The notes under the pieces: model-generated | What the model saw: the letters and a program-made list of their open reading frames with translations, nothing else | Told to the model about the DNA's origin: nothing | The model's database searches: none | Shown here: piece after piece, positions 61,712 through 64,000 of the stretch | Layout: every line of letters starts with the position of its first letter | Position numbering within the stretch: the stretch's first letter is position 1 | Made by a program: the position numbers and the translations under genes | DNA from: SHZL01 sp963784425 | Lineage (GTDB): Bacteria; Pseudomonadota; Gammaproteobacteria; Xanthomonadales; SZUA-36 | Length of the DNA stretch: 64,000 nucleotides | Assembly (NCBI GenBank): GCA_963784425.1 | Contig: CAWARM010000011.1 | Span: 124,001 to 188,000, forward strand | Direction: 5' to 3'

Positions 61712-63835
61712 TCATTTTTTGTCACCTACGCGAATTTCCTCGCCTTGCGCGGCGGCAGTCAAACCCGCTATCAGGGTTGGCCAGTCCATGCTGCGATTGA
61801 ATACCCGGATCATGATTTTTGGCACTCCGGCGCCTTCCATGATGAGCACGCTGGCTTCATCGTCATCGAGTCCGCGAACTTCACAGATGTAGTTGTGCAG
61901 GCGGCAGCCTAATCCCAGCCGCCGGTAGGTAAAATTGCTGAACAGTTTCAGCAATGGGCCGGTGAGGGCCGCCGTCGGACTGCCCCCTCCTATTGTGGTC
62001 AACTGGTTAACCGCCCGTCGCGATATTCTATTGGGTTCCTTTGCCTGTTCCGGGGTCCCGAACCAGGCATCAAAGGCCACGGGCTCCCAGTCCAGCATGC
62101 GCAAGTCGTGTACAAAGCCACTCATGCGGCCGGAAATCTGGCCAAAGGAAAAGGTATTGGTTACTTGCTGCAGATCCAGGTCTTCAACATCGAGGTTGGC
62201 GGCCAGGCTGGGTAATACACCAAAGGGACGCTCTAACCGTACGCCGGACAACCGCACCCGACCGTCAAAGACCTTGAATTCTATTTCGCCTTCGACCTCA
62301 AGCACACCGGAATTCAGCTTTACTCCGGGAATGCTGCCACTGATGGTCCCGCTGAACGGGGGCCAATCCAGGGCTTGGGCCAGTTGTTGCATCTCCAGGT
62401 TGTCGAGGGTTGCGTACATGCGGATTTCCGGTTCTGCCACCGCATCCGTGGCTTTTCCTGGCAACACAACTTGCAGCTTCTCAAGCTCAAGGCGACCGCC
62501 CAGCACATCCAATTGCAGTGGGCCGGCCAGGGAAAACTGGCCCGGCGTGGCATTGATCCCGGCCTTCCCTGCGCCGAGGTTGATCTGGCGCAGCAGTAAT
62601 CCTTTCCAGGAGAACCTCGACTCGATTCCTCCGTCACCCGGGAGGACATGCGCATCCAGGCCGGTGATGGCAAAGCGATTACGCTTGGTGTCGGCCACCG
62701 TTATATCGGCCAGGTCCAGTGTGCCAGCAGTCGTTGCGACTCCTTGCCCTGCTAATTGCCCGGCACCACTCCACAATAAACGGCCCGTGACAGTCAAACC
62801 ATCCAGGGCCCAGCCTGCTGCCAGCGACTCAAGGTAGCGGCTGTAGGCTTCAGGAAAATTTAGTTCAAATTGGTCTACCTGATAGGCCAGGCTGCCCAGC
62901 GGGTCATTTGTGTTGAAAACCAAATTGGCTGCCAGCTTGAGGGAATGCTCGTCGCGCACCTGCAAATTCTCGATGCGGGCCTGTGTGCCATCCAGCAGGA
63001 GGCTCCCCTGCACCTGCAAGCCCGGACTGGAAAAGGCGGTGTAAAAGTTGTCAATAAGCAGGTCACCCGCAAGGGCGCTTGCTTCAAACTCTGCGTGCAG
63101 GCTGGAACCGGACTGTACGTCTGCGGCAAATTGAAGGTCCAGACCCTCCCCGGCAAAACGGCCATCGGGTGAGTCAAATCCCAGCCCGCTGGTGGTGGCA
63201 GACAATTTCAATTGCGCATCGCCTTCCCGGGGAACGAGTGCCGTCAGACTGCCGGCAGTCGTTCCGCTGCGCACCCAGTGAAACTCCCGGAAGAAAGAGC
63301 CTGGCACCGGCAAACTACGGACAGCTTGCCCATCCCAGGTCAGCACCGCACTGTATTGCTCGTCATCTCCCTGCACAGTAGCGTCGCCGGAAAACGCCCC
63401 ACTGCTCACACTCGATCTCAACAACCAACCTCCTGACTTGCCGACCAGGTTGGCAATCGATCCTGCCAATGGAATGGTCTCTTGCGCAGAAGATTCGGTC
63501 AGGTCAAGCGCCCAGGAACCTCCCGCGCAAGTCGCCGGGGCTTGCAAATCCAGGGAGCCGCAATAAAGCTTCAGATGCTGCAAGGAAAATCCTGCCGGTT
63601 CTGTGAATCGAAGGTTTTCAATTGCAACAGTGATAGCGCCATCCCTCAGATCAAGGACTGCACCGGAGGCCACGTACCGGCCAAGTGCCAACGTCTCAGC
63701 GGCTATTCTGACGGGTGGAAGCGCTGCATGGGCTGGCGCGGTAAGAGCAGGCAACAGGAACAGTGCGCAGAACCTCCTCCAGAAGTATGTCCCGCGGGCG
63801 CGCAGCGCCAGCCGACTTGTTGCATTTCTTGCCAT
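61712..63835 (-). CDS. YdbH-like AsmA-superfamily intermembrane protein
   Basis: About 707 residues from the ATG at 63835 (MARNATSRLAL); open codons continue to 63910 without a ribosome site. An N-terminal membrane anchor (FCALFLLPALTAPAHA) precedes a long chain of beta-rich repeats (DLRDGAITVAIENLRF; LLLDGTQARIENLQVRDEH; DLADITVADTKRNRF; DVLGGRLELEKLQVVLPG) ending in the YdbH C-terminal region (FVHDLRMLDWEPVAFDAWF; LGLGCRLHNYICEVRGLDD). YdbH, TamB and YhdP form hydrophobic-groove bridges that move phospholipids to the outer membrane. First gene of a probable ydbH-ydbL-rlmD-nagZ-hpt-mtnP-fadH run. Confidence 0.8.
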   Translation of the reverse strand: MARNATSRLALRARGTYFWRRFCALFLLPALTAPAHAALPPVRIAAETLALGRYVASGAVLDLRDGAITVAIENLRFTEPAGFSLQHLKLYCGSLDLQAPATCAGGSWALDLTESSAQETIPLAGSIANLVGKSGGWLLRSSVSSGAFSGDATVQGDDEQYSAVLTWDGQAVRSLPVPGSFFREFHWVRSGTTAGSLTALVPREGDAQLKLSATTSGLGFDSPDGRFAGEGLDLQFAADVQSGSSLHAEFEASALAGDLLIDNFYTAFSSPGLQVQGSLLLDGTQARIENLQVRDEHSLKLAANLVFNTNDPLGSLAYQVDQFELNFPEAYSRYLESLAAGWALDGLTVTGRLLWSGAGQLAGQGVATTAGTLDLADITVADTKRNRFAITGLDAHVLPGDGGIESRFSWKGLLLRQINLGAGKAGINATPGQFSLAGPLQLDVLGGRLELEKLQVVLPGKATDAVAEPEIRMYATLDNLEMQQLAQALDWPPFSGTISGSIPGVKLNSGVLEVEGEIEFKVFDGRVRLSGVRLERPFGVLPSLAANLDVEDLDLQQVTNTFSFGQISGRMSGFVHDLRMLDWEPVAFDAWFGTPEQAKEPNRISRRAVNQLTTIGGGSPTAALTGPLLKLFSNFTYRRLGLGCRLHNYICEVRGLDDDEASVLIMEGAGVPKIMIRVFNRSMDWPTLIAGLTAAAQGEEIRVGDKK

Positions 63836-63922
63836 CCGCCTATTCTGACAGATGCAGGGCGGTTCATGGCACACTGGTAGTGAAGACATCAGTCGAACAG
63901 GGGGCGCCAACAGCGCAATGAC

Positions 63923-64000
63923 GTGTCACACACCGGGGAAAGATACAGCGGGCCGAAAATCCTGATCGCTGACGATGACAGCGTGAGCCGTCTTTTTTGC
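63923..64000 (+). CDS. Start of a response regulator (partial, runs off the window)
   Basis: From a GTG at 63923 the frame reads through a short leader to PKILIADDDSVSRLFC at the window edge. Two Asp after the first beta strand (ADDDS) and the following V-S-R are the N-terminal acidic pocket of a CheY-like receiver. The rest, including the phospho-accepting Asp and any output domain, is outside the window. Divergent from ydbH, 87 bases apart. Confidence 0.75.
   Translation, partial: MSHTGERYSGPKILIADDDSVSRLFC

Noticed and set aside
1..64000. tRNA, rRNA and riboswitch genes
   Set aside because: No T-arm consensus within a cloverleaf, no rRNA sequence and no recognised riboswitch core was seen by eye; small RNAs without strong motifs cannot be excluded.

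Overview
The window is gene-dense, GC-rich (high-GC codon third positions) bacterial chromosome with protein families typical of a free-living, probably aquatic gammaproteobacterium. Evidence for this is guaB-guaA, tadA, xseA, rlmD, nagZ with a methylthioinosine-type phosphorylase, YdbH/YdbL, NhaA, several TonB-dependent receptors, and the secreted 'GLNGSW...GQGFF' C-terminal module that I associate with Xanthomonadales, Woeseiales and Halieaceae. No rRNA, tRNA or CRISPR array is visible. I cannot assign a genus.

Layout. 1-3.1 kb: a translationally coupled run of a PpiC-type isomerase, a HupE/UreJ protein and a UPF0104 membrane protein, then a relic of an SRPBCC gene. 3.2-4.6 kb: a secreted repeat protein. 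4.7-15.5 kb: a catabolic island with an aryl-aldehyde dehydrogenase, FAD 2-hydroxyacid dehydrogenase, ThDP decarboxylase-like enzyme, FMN 2-hydroxyacid dehydrogenase and glutamine-synthetase-like ligase. In its middle sits a TonB-dependent receptor fused at its C terminus to a TSP3/OmpA domain, flanked on both sides by copies of one palindromic element. 15.5-20 kb: a membrane-anchored M28 peptidase and a second TonB receptor. 20.2-21.5 kb: vapBC and hicAB toxin-antitoxin pairs. 21.8-28.1 kb: a CusCBA-type copper/silver efflux operon with a Met/His-rich periplasmic protein. 28.2-31.7 kb: a double-domain aldehyde dehydrogenase and deoC. 31.8-36.7 kb: enolase-superfamily dehydratase, exported amidohydrolase and third TonB receptor. 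36.7-45.3 kb: cell-envelope glycoconjugate genes (sulfatase-like enzyme, NoeA-like methyltransferase, small membrane protein, GT2, GtrA, GT-C-like protein, 2OG-Fe oxygenase) with tadA embedded. 45.4-46.2 kb: a PemK-like toxin-antitoxin pair. 46.2-64 kb: mostly housekeeping genes (guaBA, xseA, yigZ, nhaA, fadH, mtnP-like, hpt, nagZ, rlmD, ydbL, ydbH) and the start of a response regulator.

Genes that seem to work together: the 4.7-15.5 kb enzymes look like a mandelate-style route (2-hydroxy acid to 2-oxo acid to aldehyde to acid); the 31.8-36.7 kb operon couples outer-membrane uptake with hydrolysis and dehydration; deoC plus the dehydrogenase would turn deoxyribose-5-phosphate into acetate.

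Quality warning: at least sixteen single-base frameshifts interrupt eight otherwise well-conserved genes, including normally important ones (guaA, rlmD). Most are one extra base in a short homopolymer. I treat them as probable sequence errors and annotate the genes whole, giving the break points.
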